Under the pieces are notes generated by a model. It was not told the origin of the DNA, searched no databases, and was given only the letters and a program-made list of their open reading frames with translations. 37,258 nucleotides of DNA from Hypsibius dujardini (Eukaryota > Tardigrada > Eutardigrada > Parachela > Hypsibiidae), in the NCBI GenBank assembly GCA_001579985.1, contig LRSR01013679.1, forward strand, positions 1 to 37,258, written 5' to 3'. Positions 10,893 through 21,365 of this stretch are shown here, one piece after another (the stretch's first letter is position 1; each line of letters starts with the position of its first letter). Position numbers and translations under genes: made by a program.

Positions 10893-11360
10893 ATTAATAG
10901 AGAATCGTCCAGACATTCTGGCACCGGCTCCTGAAGGAAACGTCATAATCGCTCAGGCAGCCTTTTCCCAAACGATCGAAGTCCTGCCCACGAAGACGAT
11001 TCCGGTGGTGTGAGAGCGGCAACGAAGACGTACGTGGATGTGGAGACGCCAGATCATCAAGAGGAAAAGGCGGATGACTTACCTGTGCCTGAATCAAAGT
11101 AAGGTGGGCGTGGTCTGACGGTTCTTGGGTCCTCAGTTCGAATTCCCTCTTCGGGGAAGGATGTCGTTGATGAACAAAGTTTACTGCTGCAGACTCCAGT
11201 TAGACCTGCTGTCGGTCACGTCGACAGACAGCGAGGAAGCGCAGCAGGAGGGAGCTTCAGAGCAACGAAAGACGGACAGCAGCAACAAGCAGGTGATATT
11301 AATGTCAATGCCGCAGCAGGAGATCCTCATCAAGCAGAAGTGGATGCTCTCGGTTTGAGT
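10893..11360 (+). pseudogene. GC-rich coding-like remnant of unknown identity
   Basis: Composition differs sharply from the AT-rich surroundings. One plus frame from about 10893 reads about 33 coding-like residues to a TGA. A second frame continues with VDVETPDHQEEK and stops at a TAA near 11098. The same frame then stays open from about 11101 to a TAA after GLSGFLAM near 11375, including a Gln-rich run and NVNAAAGDP. The short word acgaagacg occurs twice around the first frame change, suggesting a small duplication. It could be a decayed gene, undetected exons or a retrogene; I do not recognise the protein. Confidence 0.35.
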
Positions 11361-11519
11361 GGGTTCTTAGCTATGTAACAGTACATAAAGCAATATTTGC
11401 AACTCACAAAAACTGACTGTTACTTTTCGTGAGTTAGACTACAACGCTAGAACTGATCAATGCCATTAGATGATCGTGTCTGCTGAAATTAATTAATGAG
11501 CCTGTTTCAAAAGATGTGA

Positions 11520-11525
11520 TTTATT
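11520..11525 (-). terminator. Poly(A) signal (AATAAA on minus strand)
   Basis: tttatt on the plus strand, about 144 bp beyond the stop of the kinase-LRR gene. It is the nearest canonical hexamer I found downstream. Confidence 0.45.
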
Positions 11526-11668
11526 CTCGAAAAGGTGGGGAGTCTGTTAACACATGCCAAGTCCAAGGGATCAACTTTTCGCGCAAAGTTGACGAAGGTT
11601 GAGGCGTAGCACAACTTCAGTAAAAAATTGGAGCACACTACATAATTCAAAAGAGTGGAATATATTTC

Positions 11669-14600
11669 CTATAGCATTCTACGTAGCCGCCGTCCCAAAG
11701 CTTTGATAAATCCCAAATCAGTTCGCCGGCGCCTAGCGTTGAGGTTGACACTCCTGTTCCCTTGAATCGCTTGCGCTTCCGGGGGACCCGACTCGCTTTC
11801 TTCAATCGCCTCGACTTTCAGATTTTTATTCTCATCCCCTTGGACTACTTCTTCTTCTAGCGTATTATTCCTGTCGCTTTGAACCGTTTGCGCCATGTAC
11901 AATTTTAAGCTTTCAATTTCTTCGGTAGTAAACATCTCGTCCGCCTCCAATTTTATATTTGCAGAATGTCCGAAATTGTAAAGCTCTCCGTGGCCATATC
12001 CAGCTGTGAGATGACTCTTTTCCTTCAAGAGCTGTCGAACTCCTTCAAACTGAGGATATGTGTACAGTTCCAAAACGTACTTCCGTTCACGTTCAGTGCA
12101 CTCGTTCCAGTTGATGTCGCCTGATAATAGCTTCGTTCTGTTTCGCAAACCGCGGTGAAGTGAAATCCAGCCTAGTTTGTCAAGGTCCCCAAAACAATTT
12201 TGAGACGGCTCCGGAGGTTTAATAGTGGAGTACCGGAGATCGATGATTCTTAGTCCAGGCATTTTAATGAAGTTGCTGTTATTCAGAATCAAGCTATGGC
12301 ATTGGTAGAAAAGAAGATAATTGAGTCTCCGAAATTCGATCCGTAATAATAATGAGCCATCAAAATTATCTATCGTGTGGATGATTAGAGCGATAACGTT
12401 TTCCGACAGTGGCGCAAAAAGATCTTTTTCCAAGAGCTCGCTGCATGTCACATGTATTTGCAAAACGTTCTCCCTGCAAACTTGTGCCGCAACTGCGATT
12501 CCGTCCTTCAGATCTTCAATATTGGTGGATGAATAGCTCGGGAAGGAGAGTTCCACAACTCCGTTTATAATCATCTTGGCTGTGATCGAGTACTTTTTGA
12601 GATGAGCCAGTTGATAGTCTGGAAGATTGGGCAATCCAAGACTTGGCAAGAGTTCCATTCTTCTGTGGCTCGGGTCACTTGCGAATACAAGAGCCAAGAA
12701 AGATTTACACGCATCATGAGCGCGGCTTTCCCAACCGGACGATCCACTTGAGAAACCAAAGATTTCGCCTCCATGCTTCTGTTCAACTAACCATGGTCGC
12801 GTTTTGATGAAATCACGAGTGTATTTAAAACTGGTGTCGAAACGATTCAACTGATCCAATAAATCTCCTGGATGGATTTTCTTGTAATTGCTCCATAAAT
12901 CCAGCATTTGCAGTTGTGTCAGCTGGTCAAACACTCCAGTTTGGAATGTTTTTACAGTTGTGCCACTCATGACTATTGCTCTCAAGTTTTGGAATCCATC
13001 GAGCGAACCCGTCGTCAGAACTACTTCACTGCAATGCTCCCAAGTCAGTTGAAGTAGATTTGGTAACACCAAATCTTTTATGTGGCGGCTTTCAAATTTT
13101 TTGATTAAGAAAAAACGCAAGAAACATATAGCTTCTTGAAGCTGGGATACCTCATCCATAAGATTTGGCCTGTAATCAGTCAGGGTCAGGTAAATGGGGT
13201 GGGATGCCTGAAGGCCCGCCAAGAAGTTACAAAGCTGCTTGAAGTCTACAGAGAGAACATTTCCATCACATTGAACAAACCAGATAATACAGTCTTCTTT
13301 GTCCTCCAAGGATCCCAATTCTATTTCAACCCCTGGCCCCACTGCCTTGACCATTTGCTGCACAGATTCCCTGTCGCTGTTTGAAACGGAATTCATCCTA
13401 AACCATGGCATTGCCAGTGGGATTTCCTGCTGATTGTGTGACGATTCTTCCCCCAGACATTCAGTGAAGCATTCCTCAAAGTTAACATTTTTGCTCGGGC
13501 CAATCTTCCATATGTCTCCTGTTTGCTTTGACATCGCCATGCAGGGATTCTGATTCATGAATGATCTTAGCCAGTTGTATTCCGGTGAGCAGAGCTTTCG
13601 TATATGTTTGTTCACTTTCAATTTCCGGTCCTTCATATCGTCATTTGTTTCGTGCTCCTCCCATTGAATGTTGAAATGCATGAAAACAAGTTTTGGAACT
13701 TGTTCCAGAAAGTTCTCAAATACTTCGAATGTACTGGAAATCAATGTGATGGCTCTCAGATCCGGACATCCATTAAAGTCACCGTTAAAAAATCGGAGTT
13801 CGTCGCTCTTTTCAAAGCATAACTCAAGAAGATTAGGAAGGGACAATCCTGCGAGTGATTTGCTACTCCAACCTGTGCATCTTCTAAATCGGAGCACAAC
13901 GATGTGGGTACTGATTTCCTGCAGCAGAGTTTGAAGCGCACCGCTCTGGACCCAAAATTGGGATGCGGTAAATGGAATCTTAAGCGAAATGAAAGCATTT
14001 TTGCCAAGTTCTTTGAAAGTTTGTATTCCTTTCATTAAGTCTGACAAATAAAATGTCAACTCCTTAACCAGTTTAGCAGTGTTGTACACCTGCAGTACAG
14101 CTCCTGGCGCCGATTGAGTCCAACAACAACATCCGACACTCAATTGCTTCAGTTCATCCACGGTGAACGAATCAGGATATGCTTCTAATTGGAGAGGGTC
14201 GGTCCGCAGATGACCGAAAAAAGGATCTTGAAGCAATTCCGCTGCTGTCGGCCGTTTATTGTGCTTGAAAGTGAAACATCGATTAAGAAACTGCTCTAGA
14301 TCAGCCGGGAGATCTTTTGGAAGAACTGGAAACGGTATTCCGCCCATTCTCAAGAGGGCTTCATGTTCAGAGTAGTTATTTCGCTCCACGGTTCTCACTT
14401 GGGTGTCTGCACTCTCCGTTTGTGGAATTCTAATTGTAATAGGCCGTGGATAAGTTTCACAAACGAGGTCCAGCACTACACATCCAAAGCTCCAAGTGTC
14501 TGTTCCTCTACCCACAAGAAACTTCTTCGCGTCTAATTGGCCGGAAGCGAGCAAAGCAGCCATTTCGGGTGAAAAATAAGGTAATGATCCTTTGCACTGA

Positions 14601-15631
14601 TCGATGTCGCCAATTCGTGTGCTGTTGTCCTTCAGAACTATTGGGTCATCAAGGTCACAGATTTTGAGGTTACCCGGTCCCAGTGGGTAGTCAGTGTATC
14701 GCATTATGTTTCTAGGCATTAAATCAGTGTGCACAATTCTTGGGTCGTGCTCATGTAAATACTTCAACCCCTCCAGAATTTGTTTGGTGTAGATCGGAGC
14801 GAATTTGGCAGGTATCTTTCTGTCCAATAGTAACTTATCCAGTGATTCTCCTGTAAAAAATATTTACATTAATACCAACCAAATCAGTTAGAGCAGTGAT
14901 CCCTAATATATCTTTATCCGGAATAGGCAATTTTGAACACTTTCAGTCCTTTTCATAAAAATATCTATAGTCTACAAATATTCAGCTAAGGCCAATTGAT
15001 TTCAAATTTACTCTTTCATGAGATAGTAAAATTTAATTTGTAAACTGCTAAAGGTCGACATTTTCTCAATGAAAACCATGAAAATGAAATCTTCCAGTAT
15101 AATCCAACTTTGTACTTCCTGATAAAATATTCTTGGGACCACAACGAGAACTGATATATTTAAAGCAATATAAATGGACGGTGCTACTCCAAAATGCATA
15201 GTAAAACAATTCTGAGTTTCCATTGTGAAAGTGAGTCCCATGTCAGCTCACCTCGTGGACCGGCTTGCCCTCTGTTAGAAACGTTACGCGCAAATGCGCT
15301 TACCTGAGCAGTATTCCATAAGAAGAGCAATGCTTCGAGGACCGGGTGCTGATGTCACATGAGCCCCATAATACTTTAGGATGTTGGGGTGGTCCAAGTT
15401 AAACAAATATTCCCATGAAGCTTTTCGTTTCTTCTCTAACTCGGTCTCCATGTCGTCGTGAGTCCCTTTAATGTTTAATGTTTTTACGGCAATTTTGCGG
15501 ACCGTCGTCCCGTCAATTGCCGCCTGAGCCAGGTGTACATGACCAAACGTGCCGGACCCCAAAAATTTGTCGTCCAGCAACTGGTACGCCCAAGATTTAC
15601 CACTGATGTCTAGATATTGCAAGCCAGTCAT
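11669..15631 (-). CDS. Protein kinase fused to three LRR-like modules (two exons)
   Basis: Exons are 15631-15304 and 14850-11669, joined in phase 1 by a 453-bp GT-AG intron; the product is 1169 residues. The kinase domain (about 16-325) has GSGTFG 25-30, AVK lysine 50, HTDLMPRN 150-157 (the usual Lys is Met), DLD 175-177 for DFG, SPE 203-205 and DTWSFGC from 227. Catalysis is therefore plausible though atypical. The rest holds three diverged ~250-residue modules (about 340-570, 590-815, 835-1075). Each has an LRR-like core (LPNLLEL..LRAITL; LPNLLQL..LRAIVM; LNYLLFY..LRIIDL) and ends with GDIWKIG, GEIFGFS or GELYNFG. The C-terminus is acidic, then Arg-rich. No signal or membrane segment is seen. 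An in-frame TAG followed by a possible acceptor just upstream of the ATG leaves room for more 5' exons. Confidence 0.85.
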
Positions 15632-15988
15632 GATGTCGAAGTTAGAACCCTACACAAATGAAATATCGTTGAAGAGAAAAAGTGCCATGTACAGTGTAGT
15701 TGCAACATTCTGTACGACATGATTTCGAAGACGAAACCTTCGTATGCCACTTAAGTATGTAGCTCGCCGGGTAACCCCGTCGAAGATCGCGAATGATACG
15801 AAGTATGCCTGTGATAAGCCCCCTCTATTGAGATTGGCAACTTTAGCTCTTCTATTTGTCGGCTTATTCTAAAGTATTCAAAATCTTCGCTCCAGGTACC
15901 GGCTTCTTCATTACAATTGACCATGTGGAAAAAGGTTTTGGTCGTACCAGACAGGAAGGTTTGTTTAGCTATCACAGTAAACATGTAA
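15632..15988. other. 5' region of the kinase-LRR gene
   Basis: The minus strand has a possible acceptor (catttgtgtag, near 15650) directly before the frame of the kinase start, so the first coding exon could be spliced to an upstream exon. An alternative acceptor (gacatcag before TGGTAAATC) lies within exon 1. The reading frame of the candidate exon below enters this region and ends at a TAA near 15751. Confidence 0.35.
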
Positions 15989-16186
15989 CCTGGATGGGAC
16001 AATAAATAATTTTCGCAACAGCATGATCATGATTAGAAGAGGTAAAAGTCCAATTTTACCAGTACAGCGCCGTTTTCGCGTTCGCGAGAGTGATGTATGC
16101 GCCGTTCCACGCACCCTACCTTGTAGTTGTCTTTCCAAGATTAAATCTGACTTCGCAGTTTGAATATCAGCAACCAATTGTTGTTT
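15900..16186 (-). CDS. Two candidate exons upstream of the kinase-LRR gene
   Basis: Exon A, 16186-16120, follows an aatcacag acceptor and encodes KQQLVADIQTAKSDLILERQ and two more residues, a coiled-coil-like helix, ending at a GTAGGG donor in phase 1. Exon B starts at 15989 after catccag in the matching phase and continues with YMFTVIAKQTFLSG and a charged stretch, EELKLPISIEG; its 3' boundary is not certain. They may be the N-terminus of the kinase-LRR protein (one join, from a phase-2 donor near 15780 to the alternative acceptor at KSWAYQ, keeps frame) or belong to a separate gene. I do not recognise the sequence. Confidence 0.4.
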
Positions 16187-17267
16187 CTGTGATTATAATA
16201 ATTACGCTGTCGCCTGATTATAAATGTCGGGAAATTATCTGAGAACTCATATAGGACTATATGGAGCTGTGGATAGAGCCTTAATTTAATGAGGCCGGTT
16301 TTGCTCAGTATGTGGGCCTACTACGCTAGCGACCCAAAAGCTTTAAATATCTAACATTCTTAAAAAGACACGATCTGCTGAAGTTTGCTGAGCTTGATGA
16401 AAAAAAAACTTCTAGGACTTTCCCGATAGACGCTGTGAAATGCCGGGATCTATGGGCGTTCACCTGCCCCTTACCAATCTGTTAGTTGCAGTTCCTTGGC
16501 TCCTCATTCATTTAACCTGTAATTGCAGTGTAATTTCGACGACTCGCTGCAGGAACTATAAAATTAGAGTATTAATTATTGATTGGTGGTGACCAAAATT
16601 TTCCACATCCACTGTCTCAGTCGGTGGACAAAATTTGACACGGTGATGCTAGTTTTTTGCAAGCAAAACTGTCCCCTCCGCTCCACTGACCCCCTAAAAG
16701 TGCCACCGTCCCATTTCCACCGGCCACCGTTTAGTCATTTTTCTCAGACTATACCGGCCTACTTCCGGCGTAGCAGCATACTCTGTGACCTGCCATGTAG
16801 TAGAAATGACCAAGTGAACAATGACGGATCGATGAGGTAAGGTGGTCGCTAAAACAATCTCCAACACACAACCTCCAGCATGGAAATGTGACGTGGAACA
16901 TCACGCATCGGCATTCGGTTTGATAATAATATGAAGTGCTTCGTACAGACTGCCACCTGACGTGTACAGCAGTGCGAATTCGCCAGTCTATTGTATGGTC
17001 CTCGAGCATCTTTATAAATTCTCCCTCTAACAGTTGTTCCCCCTTAATAACAAACTAAATTTTTTCTGTTTGGCTATTTTTGCCTTGTCCGAAACCACCA
17101 AGTCATTCCCGCTCACAAATTCTTTTCGAGATATTTTTTGATCCAGTATTCGAACTGTGATACTGTCTTCTGGTCGTGCTGTGTTACTTTGTAAGCCATC
17201 AACCCTGGCTGATCAATTCGGACACTGCAATTTCCTCGACCATTATCTCTTCAATTCCGATCAAGCC
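16187..17267. other. Intergenic region between kinase-LRR and ARF genes
   Basis: The two genes are divergent, so both promoters are expected here. I see no convincing TATA element, RNA gene or repeat. Short open frames occur on both strands without splice or composition support. Confidence 0.4.
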
Positions 17268-18276
17268 ATGGGCATCTACTTTTCGCGTGTTTGGAATACT
17301 CTCTTCACCTCGGACCCGGTGAGTGTGGTCATGGTAGGGCTGGACGCGGCGGGAAAGACCACCATTTTATACAAACTCAAACTCGGAGAGATCGTCACGA
17401 CCATTCCAACAATAGGTAAGAAGTACGACGAGTTGGCATTAATATATCATCACGCATTATACCTTTTTATCCTTATACTGCAGCGAACCGCGTGGGTCCT
17501 CTAGCAGAATATTAAGCTGCCAATGTCCGAGCTTTTACCGTAACTCAAAATGAATTTCTTTGTGTTTTTGTGATAGGATTTAACGTGGAGACGGTGCAAT
17601 ATAAGAACCTCACCTTCACCGTCTGGGATGTGGGCGGTCAGGGCGTCCTCCGGAAGTTATGGCAGCACTACTACGCGTCTGCCAAGGCCGTCATCTTTGT
17701 GGTAGACACAAACGATCAGAGTCGAATGGAAGAGGCTCGGGCAGAACTGCACAATGTGGTACGAAATCGATGAACATCTTCCCATGCACTTTCCAACGAT
17801 AATTTTCTGTTTCGTAATTACATGCAAAGTTAGAATAAAAAGCTTTTTTGTATTAGATAATACTTTTGAATAGATATTTAGGTCTCCATTCATATTATTA
17901 TTTGTGTGTTTTATTAGATAACTGCTGACGAACTCCGGGATGCTCCCATTCTGATCTTTGCCAACAAGCAGGACCTACCCCTGGCCATGCCCACCGCTGA
18001 GGTGGCCAAAACACTTGGGCTCGACGCGATCCGAGCCAAAAAGGTAACGCATTGTAGATCAATTCCGATTTTAAGTTTTTCACATACACTTAACCTGATT
18101 TAGCGAGCCTAATGTTATACAATGTAAATCAGCAATCAAGTGCCCATCAGTAACGATAATACGTGGATTCTGATTCGGTTTTGTAGTGGTACATCCAAGC
18201 CTGCACTGCCACATCGGGGGATGGGCTCTTTGAGGGTCTCGACTGGCTAGCTAAAGAAATCGCCAGTCAACGATAG
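17268..18276 (+). CDS. ADP-ribosylation factor (ARF) family small GTPase, four exons
   Basis: Exons 17268-17415, 17577-17758, 17918-18043 and 18187-18276 join in consistent phase to 181 residues, the usual ARF length. The start is in a good context (aagccATGG), and Gly2 with Ser6 (MGIYFSR) fits N-myristoylation. GTPase motifs are complete: GLDAAGKT 24-31, PTIGFNVET (switch I), WDVGGQ with Gln71, NKQD near 126 and CATSGDG-like CTATSGDG near 158. Known ARFs cycle on Golgi or plasma membranes and recruit coats and effectors. The core matches ARF1/ARF6, but switch II reads [11 protein letters not shown] in place of DKIRPLWRHYY/F, and the N-terminal helix is unusual, so it is a diverged ARF and not a clear ARF1 or ARF6 orthologue. 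An ATTAAA lies at 18378-18383. Confidence 0.95.
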
Positions 18277-18377
18277 CCATTTAATTGGAAATTCGGTGCA
18301 AGCGTCGTCCTTTTTTGTTACTGTATTGATAATTGTTCGCTCTTTCCTATTTATGCGTGAACGTGTTTCACGACGTA

Positions 18378-18383
18378 ATTAAA
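18378..18383 (+). terminator. Poly(A) signal variant ATTAAA
   Basis: It lies about 100 bp after the ARF stop, the best candidate hexamer in the gap before the convergent CipC-like gene. Confidence 0.4.
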
Positions 18384-18642
18384 TATAAATACTATTTTTT
18401 ATTAAGGTATAACGGGGAGACATAGAAAAAAGAGCCCATTTAGGGTTTTGGTTTCTTTTTGGCTCTCCTAATCTAACAACTTCCCATGTCTGTAAAACTC
18501 AACCGCTTTTTGGGAGGAGTGATTAAATGGCATCAGGTTCACCGCGGTCCCCGAAAAACAAAATATGAAAATTATCTAAAACAGAACAATTCATTTTCTA
18601 TATGATGTCGACTTTTAGAAATATCCCAAAATAGGATCAGAT

Positions 18643-18984
18643 TTAGAATTCAGCTCCGTACCGCTCTTTCGCCAGATGGTGAGCCTGTTTGGTTTGGTGA
18701 TGCTTCGCCTTGGCGGCGTCGATGGTGTCCAGGCCCTTGGTTTCGATCAGCTTCATCACTTCCGCCGCCGCGAACGCCGCTAAAAGCTCCTTCATCACCG
18801 CGTACGATGGGGTCTCACCCGTGCTGGCCAAATGATGTTCGTACGCTTGCATTGCAGCGAACCCTGCCGCTCCGGCGATGAGTTCGTGGGTCCACGAGGC
18901 CTTGTGATGATTACTGCCGTTGTAGACCTGCTGGTGGGCGGCCTTGGCGTCGTAATGTCCGAAGAGGTTCCCCAAAAAGTCCAT
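18643..18984 (-). CDS. CipC-like protein (DUF3759 type), copy 1
   Basis: A single-exon frame of 113 residues from an ATG at 18984. The sequence follows the fungal CipC / DUF3759 pattern as I remember it: an N-terminal YDAKAAHQQVYN segment, WTHELIAGAAGFAAMQAYE, KELLAAFAAAEVMKLIETKG, then an AKxxHxxKxxA helix ending in KERYG. The family is small, soluble and all-helical; CipC was named from a concanamycin-induced Aspergillus protein, and its biochemical role is unknown to me. This copy is the most canonical of the three, is His/Ala-rich and markedly more GC-rich than its flanks. It lies tail-to-tail with the ARF gene. Lack of introns and a mainly fungal/bacterial family suggest horizontal origin, which is inference. 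Confidence 0.85.
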   Translation of the reverse strand: MDFLGNLFGHYDAKAAHQQVYNGSNHHKASWTHELIAGAAGFAAMQAYEHHLASTGETPSYAVMKELLAAFAAAEVMKLIETKGLDTIDAAKAKHHQTKQAHHLAKERYGAEF

Positions 18985-19599
18985 TTAGCTCCCCAAACAA
19001 AAATCTGACGAAGAATGAGTTCGAACGGGAGAGAAAGACAGTATTAATTAAGAGAAAGAAGCTGCAAACAAATGTGGAAAACCAATGCAAAAAGTCTCGA
19101 GCTGTTTAGAGTTCTTTTGAGGGCGAGTTTATATTGTAAGAAAGACGCTGAATTATTCAACTCCCTTGAAACTTTAGACGTCATAAATGAGCGAACGCCC
19201 AGAACAGATCAGTTGTCTGATTTGGACTCGTACTGTACGTTGCATTGTGCACCCCTGCAGCTGGTAGAAGCGGTAGCAGAAATGTCAACCCTCAATCATG
19301 CTTCACTACTCACCATATCAAATGTGCCTGCAGTTATCGATTCGTCGGTGCGTACACAAACTACTCACACATGGGCTTGATTGTCTGGCAATTCATGCCT
19401 TTCAACGAACAATGATTTCACACTTTAATTATAAAAAACTCATACACTTGGATCGCGATGAGTCGACAGATTCTGTACAACAATACTGAAATACAAGTCG
19501 GAACAGGTCTCTAATGCCGAATTTGGAAAATAGATTTGGCCAATACCGTGTTCCTTAAAAGAAATTATTAGCGCAGATAACATTTCTTCCGTCATTTTA
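18985..19599. other. Gap between CipC-like copies 1 and 2
   Basis: The likely promoter of copy 1 (minus strand) is here. A plus-strand frame at 19072-19380 reads 102 residues from an ATG but has no recognisable domain, splice partner or conservation, so I leave it unsupported. Confidence 0.35.
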
Positions 19600-20013
19600 T
19601 TAATTATTTTGGCCTTCAGGGCCGGTTCCTCCTCCATATTTCTGCTTGGCAAATGTCCTGGCTTGTTCCGCAGCCAGTATTTTAGTCTTGGCTGGGCTAC
19701 CGTGATGCAGGGTTTGAATTTGGAAGATTTTATCGACTTCCGCCGTGGCAAACTGAGTCAGTAACTCGTCCATTTCCGCACAGGTACGCGGGGGAAGTTC
19801 GTTCGAGTTGATGAGGTGATTCTCGTAGTATTTCAGCGCTTCGAAGCCGGCAGCAGCCGCGATGAATTCGTTAGTCCATTTAAATTTTGAGAGGAGCGGA
19901 TGTTTGACGGATAATTCATAGACCGTTTCGTTGGCATCTTTGGCATCCTCGTAACTGAATAGTCTCGTGAGAGGGACATGGTGGATTTCAGTTCCGGTTG
20001 GTGTTGTTTCCAT
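19600..20013 (-). CDS. CipC-like protein (DUF3759 type), copy 2
   Basis: A single-exon frame of 137 residues from an ATG at 20013. It shares FSYEDAKDANETVY, then W-T-N-EFIAAAAGFEALKYYE, DELLTQFATAEVDKIF and EQARTFAKQKYGG with copy 3, and a weaker version of the same layout with copy 1. It has an N-terminal extension of about 18 residues and a short C-terminal tail (GTGPEGQNN). AATAAA on the minus strand overlaps the stop (plus 19596-19601). It is intronless, with no signal peptide, so probably intracellular. It is diverged from copy 1 but clearly of the same family. Confidence 0.8.
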   Translation of the reverse strand: METTPTGTEIHHVPLTRLFSYEDAKDANETVYELSVKHPLLSKFKWTNEFIAAAAGFEALKYYENHLINSNELPPRTCAEMDELLTQFATAEVDKIFQIQTLHHGSPAKTKILAAEQARTFAKQKYGGGTGPEGQNN

Positions 20014-21004
20014 TTTACATATGGCAGTAGATTCGGAGGTCTTTAGAATAAATTCCTCCTTGGCCGTCTTGTAAATAAATCACCACATAAACAGCACAGC
20101 GCCGTGGAACGCCCAAATGGAAGAAAACAACAAAATTTAGAGAATTTTTTAGCAGAAGGCAGCAATTGCAGTTCAAAGTTTGGGTCTCAGCGAAAGTAAA
20201 CGCACCACATGTGAATTCAACGCATCCAGATAAAACATCAATTCTATTTGAGTACCGAAGTACATACTGAGTACGGTATACTGGTTTACGTGATAACAAT
20301 GGTAGTTTCTCTCCCGCCTGCTTTGACATGTTAAGACAAAATTATGGTGAGCAACTGTGTGCAATACACGGGGCAGAAAGTAAACTACGAAACTGAAATT
20401 ACTAAAAACGAAAAGCATGGAAACTAAAACATATATTTTACTGCTCTCATATGTTTGTATGCACGTGCGAGTATGTATGCCTTCTGTGTCGTATACGTAA
20501 GATCAGGAAAGGACACCGCTCTAACCATGCCTTCCCTTTTGCCGTATTACACTTTGTGCTGTCGCACACAGCGGCTCTACTTCACCCCAAATCGGCTAAA
20601 ACAAGTGAAAGTCGTGACACAAGAGGGCAAACAAAAGGAAGGTCGGTGTGAAAAGCGGCAATGTTTCGGGGAAGAAATTCTGTTACTAATCAATTTACAT
20701 TTGGCGCGCATTTTCAGAGAAGAAAGTATGTAGAATTTGTCGGTAAGACAAACCACATTTCCCTTTCCCGAATAGGCTGATACTTTTAACATTCATAATT
20801 GTGAATTGTTGTAACAAAGTATTCCTCATTATTTAAATTGTTTCCGCTTGAAATATCATGGATTCTTCAAACTAATGACCATGACGGAACTGGCCACAAT
20901 TGTATTTGGAATACCCAGCAGGAGATTGAGCTTTTCACGTTGGAAGATGACGACGATGTTATTAACTACCTAGCTCGACATATAGTAGTCGAGTCAAAAA
21001 ATAG
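20014..21004. other. Gap upstream of CipC-like copy 2
   Basis: Short unsupported frames on both strands only. I see no RNA gene, splice-supported exon or named element. Confidence 0.4.
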
Positions 21005-21190
21005 TTTTCTAATATATTTTAGAACTTTAGATTTTCCTTGTTTTTCAGTTTTAGTTTTTTCAATTTTCGTAGTTTTGTTCATTTTGAACTTTTTATTTTA
21101 TTTTTGTTTTCACTTTTCGTTAAACTGGATTTTGGTAGTTTTCCCGTTTTTGTTTTTTCATTTCTTTTTTGTAGTTTTCATGTAGGTCGA
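21005..21190. repeat. T-rich dispersed repeat, inverted copy of 10660-10830
   Basis: The reverse complement contains tgaaaac-tac-aaaaaagaaatg and cagtttaacgaaaagtgaaaac, matching the A-rich tract at 10660-10830 over about 170 bp with indels. Long frames here are low-complexity Phe/Leu/Val strings and not genes. Confidence 0.55.
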
Positions 21191-21365
21191 CGCAGGAGGC
21201 CTCAGACACACGTAACACATGTCTCACCTACCACTTCCAAGTCCATCATTCTCAGAGGTGCGCTTCAAGTCCAGTCTGGATTGACGGCCTCCAGTGGTCA
21301 AGGCCAATAAATCGGAATGGATGTAATGGTAATCGAAATTCTTTGAGATCAAACTAAAGACTCAC

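Noticed and set aside
11111-11147. A-box and B-box-like words suggesting a tRNA gene
   Set aside because: Spacing of about 13 bp is too short for a tRNA and no cloverleaf can be drawn; at most a SINE scrap.
15008-15241. Open frame on the minus strand
   Set aside because: It is inside the intron of the kinase-LRR gene, whose exons join in phase around it.
20838-21310. Two overlapping plus-strand frames rich in Phe, Leu and Val
   Set aside because: They come from a T-rich repeat that recurs inverted at 10660-10830; multi-frame openness reflects composition.
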